64,000 nucleotides of DNA from a virus, in IMG/VR virus record IMGVR_UViG_3300045141_000199, positions 1-64,000 of that record. One strand, given 5' to 3'. Positions 1 to 8,099 of this stretch are shown piece after piece. Both the position numbers and the translations under genes were made by a program. The notes beneath the pieces are model-generated. The model was not told the DNA's origin, searched no databases, and saw nothing but the letters and a program-made list of their open reading frames with translations. Every line of letters begins with the position of its first letter. Position 1 is the stretch's first letter.

Positions 1-76
1 AAACGCCTGTGGTACGAAGCTCTGCCCCTAATGGCAGGCCAGGCTTAGCGCCAGCGACGTTGCTAAAGTTCACTAA

Positions 77-274
77 ATGGCAATCGAAAAGCAGCCAACC
101 AAGGAACGTAAAAGGGTGTATTTGAGCCCAACTGGCCCCAAAAAGGTCGGCGTTTTGCCGGCCGCGGTGGCCGGACCGACCCGGCCGGTCAAAAAGAACG
201 CCTCCGGAGGCACCAAGAGCCGCCAGATGGCCCGTCCGGCGCAGGGCCGCCCGAACTTGCAATCCACGATCTAA
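77..274 (+). CDS. Small basic hypothetical protein (65 aa)
   Basis: A 65-residue Lys/Arg/Pro-rich protein with no recognised domain. The start is supported by an extended -10 box, TGCTAAAGT at 61-69, which ends 7 nt before the ATG, so the mRNA is probably leaderless. No Shine-Dalgarno sequence is visible. The composition would suit nucleic-acid binding, but that is only a guess. Bases 1-60 upstream hold nothing recognisable. Confidence 0.55.
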   Translation: MAIEKQPTKERKRVYLSPTGPKKVGVLPAAVAGPTRPVKKNASGGTKSRQMARPAQGRPNLQSTI

Positions 275-292
275 GGCCGCTATACTGCGAGG

Positions 293-451
293 ATGGAGCT
301 TTTCGTCCTCATCCTCTACTACTGCGTAATCGCCGTCTGCGCCCTGTTTGTGGCAGCTTTGGTTGCGTCCGTCTACTTGATCGTTGCCATCCTCGGCGGG
401 CTCTGGTACCTTGTGGAGCGCGTGAGGGGAAAGACCCCGGCCGCAGACTGA
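293..451 (+). CDS. Small membrane protein (52 aa)
   Basis: A 52-residue protein made almost entirely of hydrophobic residues (about 3-40), followed by a short charged tail (VERVRGK), so a one- or two-pass inner-membrane protein is expected. The -10 box TATACT at 281-286 lies 6 nt before the ATG, which points to leaderless transcription. The 3' end overlaps the first arm of a GC-rich hairpin at 435-474. Function unknown. Confidence 0.6.
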   Translation: MELFVLILYYCVIAVCALFVAALVASVYLIVAILGGLWYLVERVRGKTPAAD

Positions 452-730
452 CGGGGATTCAGGTGCGGCCGGGGCGCTTCTGCTAGGCTGGTCGATGACC
501 GGCTCTGGTCGAAACGCTAGGAACGCCGTCGAGGGCAACTTCGGCGGCGTTCTGCTAGTCTGGCGGGGCGCCGCTCGCCTCCGTGGCTCACAGGCAGGGA
601 CGGGCGGCGCTGTGGTAACGCGTCTAGGTCCCTCAGAGCCCCGCCGGTCGTGGTCTTCCTTCCAGCATGATCGGCGGGGCTCTGCTATGCTGTAGCGGTC
701 CTCCTCCTTTCCGAAGGACAAGCAGCCAGA
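435..730 (+). other. Tandem hairpin / extended -10 units without long genes
   Basis: Three similar units follow each other. Each has a GC hairpin (arms 435-445/464-474, 521-528/545-552, 635-646/672-683) whose 3' arm is followed by, or overlaps, an extended -10 box of the form TGCTANNCT (481-489, 553-561, 683-691). Each promoter would give a short transcript ending at the next hairpin, about 60, 120 and 70 nt long. No convincing coding sequence fills the gaps. I read this as possible tandem small-RNA units or stacked terminator/promoter insulators ahead of the uS12 gene. It is structural evidence only. Confidence 0.45.
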
Positions 731-770
731 AAGGCCCGCCCTCCTCATCCCGAGGGCGGGCCTTATTTCT
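731..770 (+). terminator. Intrinsic terminator upstream of the uS12 gene
   Basis: A perfect 13-bp stem (731-743 with 752-764) followed by ATTTCT. It directly precedes the extended -10 box TGCTACGAT at 770-778, which drives the uS12 gene. Confidence 0.8.
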
Positions 771-786
771 GCTACGATCGCCGCCG

Positions 787-1176
787 ATGGCGACGAACAA
801 TCAGCTCGTACGCAAGGGGCGCAAGGCCAAGCACCGGAAAGTCAAGCGGCCTGCGCTGGAAGGCGCTCCGCAGAAGCGCGGCGTCTGCATGCGCGTGTAC
901 GTCATCAAACCGCGCAAGCCGAACTCGGCCTTGCGGAAGGTCGCTCGCGTGCGCCTGGTCAACGGCATGGAGGTAACGGCCGCCGTACCTGGCGAGGGCC
1001 ACAACCTACAGGAGCACTCCGTAGTTCTGTTGAGGGGCGGAAGCGTGCCCGATCTCGGCGGAGTGAACTACAAGGTAATCCGCGGCGTGCTCGATTGCGC
1101 TGGCGTCGCCGATCGCGAGCAGTCGCGCTCGAAGTACGGTAAGAAGAAAGACGAGGCGCGCAAGAAAAAGCGGTGA
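787..1176 (+). CDS. rpsL: Ribosomal protein uS12 (phage-encoded variant)
   Basis: A 129-residue protein that aligns without gaps to bacterial S12 from residue 1 to about 120. The N-terminal [22 protein letters not shown] and [10 protein letters not shown] blocks and the C-terminal RSKYG are all present. uS12 sits at the decoding centre of the 30S subunit and contacts the codon-anticodon helix. In E. coli mature numbering K43, P44, N45, S46 and D88 are kept. K42 is Arg, R85 is Ser, K87 is Pro and P90 is Gly; K42, K87 and P90 are classical streptomycin-resistance/accuracy sites. The tail is extended and very basic. The start is fixed by TACGAT at 773-778, 8 nt upstream (near-leaderless). No other ribosomal protein gene adjoins it, so this is a single captured gene. 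Family assignment is certain; assembly into host ribosomes is inferred. Confidence 0.97.
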   Translation: MATNNQLVRKGRKAKHRKVKRPALEGAPQKRGVCMRVYVIKPRKPNSALRKVARVRLVNGMEVTAAVPGEGHNLQEHSVVLLRGGSVPDLGGVNYKVIRGVLDCAGVADREQSRSKYGKKKDEARKKKR

Positions 1177-1181
1177 CAGAC

Positions 1182-1201
1182 GGGAGCGTAGAATCGCTCC
1201 C
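1182..1201 (+). promoter_or_regulatory. -10 box inside a perfect hairpin
   Basis: GGGAGCG and CGCTCCC form a 7-bp inverted repeat whose 6-nt loop is exactly the -10 hexamer TAGAAT (1189-1194). The repeat ends at the ATG of the next gene, leaving 7 nt between the hexamer and the start codon. It could be an operator or a chance palindrome. Confidence 0.5.
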
Positions 1202-2563
1202 ATGCGATTGAAGCGAATCATCGCAGTCATTGCAGGATGTGTCGCCTTCTCGGCAGGCACAGCTCAAGCGGCGGTCCCTGGGCCAGCTCTTTCCGCTGAA
1301 GGCCACTCTTTGAAATGGACGGCCGTAGCTAGCGCTACCCAATATAAGCTCTACGGCTCGTACGAAAATCAGCACGTCGCGTACGTGATCTCGGGCTTAT
1401 CGGCCACACCAAGTGAAATTGTCGGCCAATCCGTGCGCTGGAAAGTCAAAGCAATGGCGCCGGCCGTATCGCGTTGGTCTAATACAGTAACGATCGCTTA
1501 TTCTGAAGGCGAAAGCCAGAAAGAAAAAGAAGAACGCGAAGCTAAAGAAAAAGCTGAACGCGAACAGAAAGAACGTGAAGAAAGAGAACTGAAAGAAAAA
1601 ATCGAACGGGAAGAACGCGAAGCTAAAGAAAAAGAAGAACGAGAAAAAGAACAGACCGGCGAAGCTGGCAAGGTGAAAAACCGCTTAGATGCCAGAACGG
1701 AATACGATGGTATCCCGGTCGAATGGTTTCAGAAACTTACTAGATTATTAGCCTACCCAACGGCCGGCGACCGCTATCCGAAAGCCGGCGTTGAAACCGT
1801 TGCTTATCACGACGCATGGACGACCTGGGGCTCAAGCGGCGCTACTCATAAGAGTGAATACGTAGCCTGGGTTCACCGTGATAAGGAAATCGGCAAATAC
1901 GCCGGCCAATTCATGGACGATATCAACTATGGGCCTAGCGCTGGCAATAAGGCCGGAACGGACGCCCAATACCGTGAATTAGTCGAAGCCGTTCGAGCTG
2001 AGTTAGGGCCGGCCGGCATAATTGAGATGAACTCTCAATACGCCGATATCTGGCCGCAAATCAAGGCTAAAAACCCTGATGTGCTAAAAGCCCTTGAATA
2101 TGTCAATGTTGTTACTAAGGAGTTTAACGTTGATGCCACGTCAGGCATTAACAGCTCTGATAGATACCGAGAATTCATGGAATTCACTGATTTCCTAGAG
2201 AGCAAAAAAATTGGCATTACGATGTCGGGTGACTCGAATCATAATGGCAGCGCCGAACGTGAGTACAGTTTGGCAACTTACTACTTAGTGAATGACGGAC
2301 TAGACTATATCGGATTTGCTAAACAGTCACCATCGAGCCAGTATCCAGGATTACTGCTCAACATCGGCAACGCAACCAGTCCACGCGAACGCTCATCTAG
2401 TGGTGTCTGGAAACGTAGCTTCGCTAAAGGCGTTGCTTACACTGTTGAGCCGGGCGCAGCAACTCAGACGATAACCCTAGCTAAACCAATGAAAAGGCTA
2501 GACGGCACCACAGTTAGCAGCGTAACGTTGGCCCCCGCTAACGGCGCCGTGCTACAATTCTAA
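1202..2563 (+). CDS. Secreted glycoside-hydrolase-like protein with charged helix linker
   Basis: A 453-residue protein. Residues 1-23 form a classical signal peptide (basic start, hydrophobic core, ending TAQA). Residues about 24-98 resemble a fibronectin-like beta domain. Residues about 100-150 are an almost uninterrupted Glu/Lys/Arg segment that should form a single charged alpha-helix. The C-terminal 290 residues look like a TIM-barrel family similar to the GHL15/endo-galactosaminidase group (FMDDINYG, IIEMNSQYADIW, YYLVNDGLDYIGF). That family call is by eye and tentative. A secreted sugar hydrolase in a phage would most simply be a capsule or exopolysaccharide depolymerase released from the infected cell. 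The start is supported by TAGAAT 7 nt upstream. Base composition is more AT-rich than in the replication genes. Confidence 0.75.
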   Translation: MRLKRIIAVIAGCVAFSAGTAQAAVPGPALSAEGHSLKWTAVASATQYKLYGSYENQHVAYVISGLSATPSEIVGQSVRWKVKAMAPAVSRWSNTVTIAYSEGESQKEKEEREAKEKAEREQKEREERELKEKIEREEREAKEKEEREKEQTGEAGKVKNRLDARTEYDGIPVEWFQKLTRLLAYPTAGDRYPKAGVETVAYHDAWTTWGSSGATHKSEYVAWVHRDKEIGKYAGQFMDDINYGPSAGNKAGTDAQYRELVEAVRAELGPAGIIEMNSQYADIWPQIKAKNPDVLKALEYVNVVTKEFNVDATSGINSSDRYREFMEFTDFLESKKIGITMSGDSNHNGSAEREYSLATYYLVNDGLDYIGFAKQSPSSQYPGLLLNIGNATSPRERSSSGVWKRSFAKGVAYTVEPGAATQTITLAKPMKRLDGTTVSSVTLAPANGAVLQF

Positions 2564-2567
2564 GCAC

Positions 2568-2853
2568 AAGCAGCCCCAGCGACGATGGCTAAGCAACAGC
2601 TTAGAGGAAGTTCGGGGCACCCCCTATAGGGAAACCTATAGGTTCACAGGCCGGCGGGAGTTAGTAACCTAAACGTTAGAACCGCGAGCGCGCCGCACGG
2701 CGCAGTTGCCAAGGCTGGGTGCGATCCCAAAACAGGCACCTAAGGTTCGCTAGGGTGACTAAGGTAGGGAGCGGTACTCCGTTGGGAGGCGCGGCCGACG
2801 GCCGCAGATAGATCATCGTCTAAAACAGAACCCCGGCTATGCTGGGGCTGCTT
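2568..2853 (+). ncRNA. rnpB: RNase P RNA (compact, phage-encoded)
   Basis: The RNA component of RNase P, the ribozyme that cuts 5' leaders from precursor tRNAs. P1 is AAGCAGCCCCAGC (2568-2580) paired with 2841-2853, 13 bp. P2 is GACGATG (2581-2587) with CATCGTC (2814-2820). P3 is CTAAGC/GCTTAG (2589-2604). CR-I reads GAGGAAGTTCGGGGC (2604-2618). CR-V runs from AGATAGAT (2807) to ACAGAACCCCGGCTAT (2825-2840), matching the bacterial consensus AGAUGAAUG..GUC..ACAGAACCCGGCUUAU. P4 is CGGGG (2613-2617) with CCCCG (2831-2835). The strand order P1-P2-P3-P4...P2'-P4'-P1' gives the diagnostic pseudoknot. A CCTATAGG-GAAA-CCTATAGG hairpin (2623-2642) and a TAAGGTA segment (2760-2766, like the L15 loop that binds tRNA CCA) also fit. 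At about 286 nt it is much shorter than E. coli M1 (377 nt). No protein subunit gene was seen in the window. Confidence 0.88.
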
Positions 2854-2867
2854 GTAATATAAGGTAA

Positions 2868-3194
2868 ATGGCGAACCTCGTAGTCAAGCTAAATGACACC
2901 TACCCTCCTGTAGAAGCGACTCTAGAATCAACCGTTAGCGGGTCGCTGGCGCCAATCGATTTAACTCCCGCTACCTCGATCTTCTTTATTATGAAGCTGG
3001 GCGTAGTAAAAATCAAGGAATTAGCTACGGTTATCGATGCTGTAAACGGCAAGGTACAGTATAAATGGAAAGCTGGGGATACTTCCACAGTAGGCATCTA
3101 TCGCGTTGAGTGGGAGATACACTGGACCGGCGGCATCGAGACGATCCCTAACGAAGGCTACGATACGATCGAAATTCAGGAAGACCTTGGCTAA
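2868..3194 (+). CDS. BppU-like baseplate/fibre domain protein
   Basis: A 108-residue all-beta protein whose pattern (conversion of a diagnostic Asn-Gly-Lys-Val turn, then GIYRVEWEIHW) resembles the Ig-like N-terminal domain of phage baseplate upper proteins. TAATAT at 2855-2860 lies 7 nt before the ATG and an AAGG motif is also present, right after the RNase P RNA. It overlaps the next tail gene by 1 nt. It probably anchors the fibre proteins that follow. Confidence 0.6.
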   Translation: MANLVVKLNDTYPPVEATLESTVSGSLAPIDLTPATSIFFIMKLGVVKIKELATVIDAVNGKVQYKWKAGDTSTVGIYRVEWEIHWTGGIETIPNEGYDTIEIQEDLG

Positions 3195-4894
3195 TGGAGG
3201 TATTTGCTAATACCAAAGTTCCCTTAGGAAACCTGACCAAAGCTCTAACTGCTTCAACCGGCGACAACAAACTGAAAATCTCCACGGCCGCGCCCGTGGC
3301 TTTACGCGCTGGAACATTCCGCATCATGGTCGATCAGGAGATCATGATGGTAACAGTGGCGCCCGGGACCACCGTGGAATGGCAGGTCGAACGCGCGATC
3401 GAGGGCAGCCCGCTCGAAATACACGCCAACACGGCCCCCGTCTCGCACAAGTTCACGGCTGGGGCGGCTGCCCTGTTCCTACAGACAGCCAGCCCTACTC
3501 TAATTACAGGGTCTGTAGCTGAAAATTTTGTCCCGACAGGCACTTCTATACCGGGAGTTGCGGCCTGGGCCGAAAGCGTGGGGGCTACGAAAGCGTGGGT
3601 TGAAGAACATTTCCTAGAGAGCGAACACGTAACCGAACTCCGAGGCTTTGCAAATGGAGTCCCTAGCGGATCGGGCGGAGTAGCTAATGCCGGCACGATT
3701 CCTTTCGGAATTGGCCTCGGAATAATGAAGCAAATCCCTCTTGTGCTGTTAGTGCAAGAATTAGCGGGGCTAAGGCTAGATATAGAAACCACGCCAGTAA
3801 CTACTGCCATAACTTTGGCTTATGGTAAAGCCTACAAACTGGAAACGCCTGGCCTGGTGTACAAAATCGAAGTGGCTTCAACGTCTGGACTGGAAATCCT
3901 GGTTGAGAACACATCATCGGGCGAAGTCAAACTCAAAGGAAAGTTCGGCGAAGAAACCGAAACGACGATCATCCTTAAAAACAAAGAAGCCATAACGTAT
4001 AAGACGGACATTCACGGCTGGCTTTTCCCTCTAACTTACAGCCGAACGGCTGCTCAAATCCAGGAAATCGCGGTGCCAAAGGGCACAAACCGCGCTGCAA
4101 TTGGCTTCGCAGAAGGCTTTGAAGCCGGCGGTAAAGCCAACAGCTCGACTACGCTGCTGAAAGGCGCGTTTGTCGGCGTTGTAAACGGCAAAGCTCCAAC
4201 GGATGGCACATTCGCGTTGGGTGATTGGGTCATTGACCGCTCGAACGGCATGACCTGGGTGTGCTCGGTCGCCGGAACTCCCGGAACGTGGATTAACGAA
4301 TCTACTAATTACCTAACTAAGAATTCGATCGATGCGGTTGCATCCGGGTTTGACGCCCAAACATTCGATATTCCTAACGATGAAAAAGCACCTGTCAAAG
4401 AAAACGTGCATTTCGTGAAGATCATGATTCCGATCACCACGAAAATCGGTAAAGTCTACATGATTATTCCGACCGGCGGAAAAGGCGCCGCCATAGCAGC
4501 CACAAGTCGCCTAGGCATTTACGGCAAACCTGTAGCGGGCGTTTCTACGAGACTGTGGGAATCAGGCTCGATGGAAACACAATTTGCAGAAGAAAATACC
4601 ATGCTGAAAATAGCGGTGTCACCCAACATCAACATAACCGGCGGTCCCGAAGAATTCATATGGATAGCGGTTCTTGGTGTGGGAACCACAATGCCTAAAT
4701 TCGCCTCCGCGCTAGGAATTGGAACGCCGGCCGTGCAGAACACCGGAGTTACCGCAAGTGAAATGCGCTTCGGTATCGACAAAAATACACCAAAAACCAC
4801 GCTGCCTGCGTCATATACGACGGCTACCGAATTCTTAAAGACAAGCTCGACCGCGGCCGCGGCGCCGTTCTTTTGGGCGGCGGTGAGCAAATAA
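3194..4894 (+). CDS. Tail fibre / adsorption protein (566 aa)
   Basis: A 566-residue Thr/Ala/Gly-rich beta protein with no catalytic motif. The first 100 residues (FANTKVPLGNLTKALT, then VEWQVERAIEG) resemble an attachment domain seen in phage fibres. The rest looks like repeated beta structure. It lies in a five-gene adsorption cluster with overlapping or adjoining starts, so a receptor-binding or fibre role is inferred from context. Confidence 0.6.
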   Translation: MEVFANTKVPLGNLTKALTASTGDNKLKISTAAPVALRAGTFRIMVDQEIMMVTVAPGTTVEWQVERAIEGSPLEIHANTAPVSHKFTAGAAALFLQTASPTLITGSVAENFVPTGTSIPGVAAWAESVGATKAWVEEHFLESEHVTELRGFANGVPSGSGGVANAGTIPFGIGLGIMKQIPLVLLVQELAGLRLDIETTPVTTAITLAYGKAYKLETPGLVYKIEVASTSGLEILVENTSSGEVKLKGKFGEETETTIILKNKEAITYKTDIHGWLFPLTYSRTAAQIQEIAVPKGTNRAAIGFAEGFEAGGKANSSTTLLKGAFVGVVNGKAPTDGTFALGDWVIDRSNGMTWVCSVAGTPGTWINESTNYLTKNSIDAVASGFDAQTFDIPNDEKAPVKENVHFVKIMIPITTKIGKVYMIIPTGGKGAAIAATSRLGIYGKPVAGVSTRLWESGSMETQFAEENTMLKIAVSPNINITGGPEEFIWIAVLGVGTTMPKFASALGIGTPAVQNTGVTASEMRFGIDKNTPKTTLPASYTTATEFLKTSSTAAAAPFFWAAVSK

Positions 4895-5224
4895 ATGCAG
4901 ATTCCTAGCTTATTACCTGAATTGCTTGGTTCAACCTCTGGCGGCGGTGAATCGACATCGGTCGTTGAAATCTTTCAGGCGTCTGGTTATGGCGATGATT
5001 TCCTTGGAAACCTTGCCTGGGGCGGAGATTTCGTTGAAACCACCGTTACGATCATCGAAGTTACGCCGTCTCCGATTGAACCGCCGACAAAGGCACCTAT
5101 TTTTGGGTTGGTGTCGGCCGCGCCCCTCAGAGTGCTTATATCTAAAGGCAATTTGAACGACAGAAAATCGGGCGCAACCCTAACCCCTTACAAAGCTAAG
5201 AGCCACTTCTATGCCGGACAGTAG
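4895..5224 (+). CDS. Tail-associated hypothetical protein (109 aa)
   Basis: A 109-residue protein starting directly after the preceding stop codon (TAA then ATG). It has a Gly/Ser-rich N-terminus and a Pro-rich middle (EVTPSPIEPPTKAP). No domain recognised. It overlaps the next gene by 14 nt, so it belongs to the same translationally coupled fibre cluster. Confidence 0.5.
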   Translation: MQIPSLLPELLGSTSGGGESTSVVEIFQASGYGDDFLGNLAWGGDFVETTVTIIEVTPSPIEPPTKAPIFGLVSAAPLRVLISKGNLNDRKSGATLTPYKAKSHFYAGQ

Positions 5225-5888
5225 AAAGAATTTCTCAGTTAGCACGGTGGCGAAAGCCCCTGAACCGCCGACGACGGGCCTCAGCCTGGAAGTTACGGCC
5301 GGTGAGGGCGTACGCTTTCCTACGCCGCCATTCAATGCGGTGGTAGCTCCCGAAAAAGAAATCGCCACGCCCGAAAATGCTGAGGTTATTCGGGTGACGG
5401 CAATTTCTGTGAACAAATTCACGATCGTTCGCAAACAAGAGAGCAGCGTAGCTCAGCCAATAGCGGCCGGCTTCAGGATTTACTCGGGACAAACCGATAA
5501 GGTCCTGAAAGATATCGAAGCTGGCTTGGTTGGACCGGCCGGTCCTACGGGGGCTACTGGCCCGCCCGGAACCGAACTCGCGCTAGGCGTTGCGGTTACA
5601 ACTACCCCGCGGGTTGTTAAAAAAACCGACGCTGGCAAATCACTTGACGTAAACAGCGCCGTAACCGTGACCATCAAGGTCGAACCGTTCGGCGTAGAAG
5701 GCATACCTGAAGGTAGCGTGTTCGAAATTCTGAAACTAGGAACAGGTAAAGTCAAAATCGAATTTGTCAGCCCGGCAACTGCAATTCCCGTTGCTGCGAC
5801 TTACGAACTTAGGGAAACCGGATCGATCGCTGGTCTGCGGAAAATAGATGGAGCGAATAAATGGGCGATCAGCGGAGATTACGTCTAA
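5211..5888 (+). CDS. Fibre protein with short collagen-like segment
   Basis: A 225-residue protein. Residues about 105-117 form a short collagen-like Gly-X-Y run (GPAGPTGATGPPG), followed by a beta-rich C-terminal domain ending GANKWAISGDYV, typical of phage fibre tips. It is coupled to the genes on both sides (14-nt overlap upstream; its stop TAA shares an A with the next ATG). A trimeric fibre component is likely. Confidence 0.65.
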   Translation: MPDSRKNFSVSTVAKAPEPPTTGLSLEVTAGEGVRFPTPPFNAVVAPEKEIATPENAEVIRVTAISVNKFTIVRKQESSVAQPIAAGFRIYSGQTDKVLKDIEAGLVGPAGPTGATGPPGTELALGVAVTTTPRVVKKTDAGKSLDVNSAVTVTIKVEPFGVEGIPEGSVFEILKLGTGKVKIEFVSPATAIPVAATYELRETGSIAGLRKIDGANKWAISGDYV

Positions 5889-8089
5889 TGCGCGGCCGTA
5901 GGATTTCAACTGAGCGCGGCAAAGTAGTGAAACCGCCTCCTACGATTTTGCCGCAGGGATTGTACTCATGGGGGTTTGACTACGAGGGGGCGCTCGGCGG
6001 CGGCTACGAGCATTATGGCCAAGGTTTCTCTTTCCCTCAAGGCGTAATCACGGTCGATAAAGTAGTAGACATAGCCTGCGGCGAGCGCCATACGATTGTC
6101 GCCAAAGAAAATGGCGCGATCTACATGTGGGGTACCAAGAGGATTGGTGTTCAAGGCGACGGAGCCGGAACCGACCTAGCTGGCGAAGAATCACAGCCTA
6201 CCCCATTGCAGGTCATGGGCGGGATTCCGTTATGGAAAGACGAATTCTTTGAAGATAAATCGAAACCACCGAAAACATTTGAACTAAAAGAAAGTGAAGC
6301 GCCGGTAGCTCCGCTTATGGCGACTTCCCCAACAAACATTCTTATACCCTGCACGCAAGTTGCGGCCGCCAATATTACTGCCTTTGCTCGTACCGCCGAC
6401 GGTCGCGTGCTGGCGTGGGGTTCGGGCGCAGACGTAGGCTTGCTGGCTAACGGCTGGCACCCGGAACACTCAGAATTTCCCCAGCGTAAATACGAAGCTG
6501 GCAAATTACGGCCGCAGCGCGCCCCATGGTGGGTCCAAACTGGCCCGCCGATTCAGGCCGTAGCTCCTGGTGAAACGAATATCCTCAAAGGTGTCAAGGA
6601 AGTTGCTGCTACTTTCTTCTGCGCGTATTTCCTAAAGGAAAACGGCGAAGTTTGGTATTGCGGTTCACCTACTCAAGTAGAAGACGTTATCTACGCTGAA
6701 CCCGAGCCTCTATGGGCGGCGGAAGGTGATCTTCGCGCTGTAGAAATTGATTGTGGACACGATCAATACACTTTGCGGCTCAATAATGGTGAAGTTCGCG
6801 TAGTCGGCTATTGCAAGGAAGGTATGTGGGGAACCGGAGTCGAAGAGGAAAAAGAACTCAAAAAAAATGTTACTAGGGAAGTCAAGACACCAGAAATTTC
6901 TCCAGGCGTGCCGCTAACTGGCGTGATCCAGATATCACAGGGCCAATACAATGTAAAGGCGCTAAAAAGCGATGGAACCCTCTGGACATGGGGATCGAAT
7001 GGAACTTACCCCGGCAACAACCCAACCGTTTTCAACGATGAACCTTCGCAGGGGCTTGGCGCTCCCATAGAGCGGCCGCCTACAAAGCGGCCGGTTCAGA
7101 TAACCTCGCTAGGAAATCAAGTAAAAGAAATCCGTTGCGGAGGCATGATCCGCGGAACGGGAACTTTCGGGGGCGATGTGTGTATCGCGTTGATGAAAGA
7201 CGAAACCATTAGGACGTGGGGGAAGAACAACGACACCGATACCGGCCCTTCTAACTTTCACGGTCAGGGAACCGGAACTCTTGGCGATACAACCTACGAG
7301 AATAAAGGGGCGCCAACCCCGGTGGCGCTCAGCAACATTACCAAAGTAGAAACTGGACAGGCACATATGGTTGTCGTCCAGCAACCTGGAGCGCCCGCAA
7401 CGCCTACGATAAAAGCGACTATAGCCGGCAAAGTTGTAACGGTCGAATGGGAACCCGTAGCAGGAGCGGCCGGAGAAATGCCAACATGGAGGCTGCCGGA
7501 ATCGTGGGACGTTCTTATTCAACGCCAGGGAGAAAATCCCGCCACGAAAAAATCGGAGGCCGTCCAGCGTAAAAACAAACTGTCTTACGCTACGCGAAGT
7601 CAGGCGTTTACTGTCACGACCGAACCTTGGCCTGGAGCACCTAAAACGTTTGAAATAAGTGTTATCGAGAACGCAAAAGGAGAATCGCCGGCTATTACTA
7701 CGCCTGGTGCGATTCCTTACAGCGGTGATCCAGGGATAGGAATAAACGCAGTTTTGCTTTCGTCGTCGGGAGGCAAACTCAAAGTAGAATGGGCCAACCC
7801 CGTAAAAGAAGAATTAGGCTGGTATGTTGAGTGGCAACGTAACGAAGAATATCTCGACAAAAATGGCAAACTTACGAAAGACAACTTTGTCCGCGAGCCA
7901 GAAATCCAAAACCCGGCAGCGCGCTCATATGAATGGACCCCAACCCCTTCTCCTCACGGCCTTACTACTACACAGTTTGTCGTGGAAGTCTATGGAACCT
8001 TCGGCGGCCGCACAAAGGCCGGCGGATCAAATGAAGATGCAGGCTCGTATAGAAAGCGCGTAGCTTTCATCGAAGTTCCTACCTCGTAA
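5888..8089 (+). CDS. RCC1-like beta-propeller tail fibre with Fn3-like C-terminus
   Basis: A 733-residue protein. Residues about 20-510 carry repeated RCC1-type blades: YSWGFDYEGALGGG, VVDIACGERHTIVAKENGAIYMWGT, VLAWGSGADVGLL, GTLWTWGSN, and further variants. RCC1 repeats form a seven-bladed propeller used for protein or ligand binding. Residues about 510-733 look like two fibronectin-III-like domains. The start at 5888 is chosen because its ATG overlaps the preceding TAA. Its place at the end of the fibre cluster suggests a receptor-binding propeller. Confidence 0.75.
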   Translation: MRGRRISTERGKVVKPPPTILPQGLYSWGFDYEGALGGGYEHYGQGFSFPQGVITVDKVVDIACGERHTIVAKENGAIYMWGTKRIGVQGDGAGTDLAGEESQPTPLQVMGGIPLWKDEFFEDKSKPPKTFELKESEAPVAPLMATSPTNILIPCTQVAAANITAFARTADGRVLAWGSGADVGLLANGWHPEHSEFPQRKYEAGKLRPQRAPWWVQTGPPIQAVAPGETNILKGVKEVAATFFCAYFLKENGEVWYCGSPTQVEDVIYAEPEPLWAAEGDLRAVEIDCGHDQYTLRLNNGEVRVVGYCKEGMWGTGVEEEKELKKNVTREVKTPEISPGVPLTGVIQISQGQYNVKALKSDGTLWTWGSNGTYPGNNPTVFNDEPSQGLGAPIERPPTKRPVQITSLGNQVKEIRCGGMIRGTGTFGGDVCIALMKDETIRTWGKNNDTDTGPSNFHGQGTGTLGDTTYENKGAPTPVALSNITKVETGQAHMVVVQQPGAPATPTIKATIAGKVVTVEWEPVAGAAGEMPTWRLPESWDVLIQRQGENPATKKSEAVQRKNKLSYATRSQAFTVTTEPWPGAPKTFEISVIENAKGESPAITTPGAIPYSGDPGIGINAVLLSSSGGKLKVEWANPVKEELGWYVEWQRNEEYLDKNGKLTKDNFVREPEIQNPAARSYEWTPTPSPHGLTTTQFVVEVYGTFGGRTKAGGSNEDAGSYRKRVAFIEVPTS

Positions 8090-8099
8090 AGCACTCGTC

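Noticed and set aside
495-695. A 66-codon frame on the plus strand
   Set aside because: It runs through the hairpin/promoter units, has low-complexity Gly/Arg composition and no start signal.
2564-2867. Riboswitch or tmRNA before the fibre genes
   Set aside because: The P1-P4 pairing order and CR-I/CR-V sequences fit RNase P RNA; there is no tmRNA tag frame or tRNA-like end.
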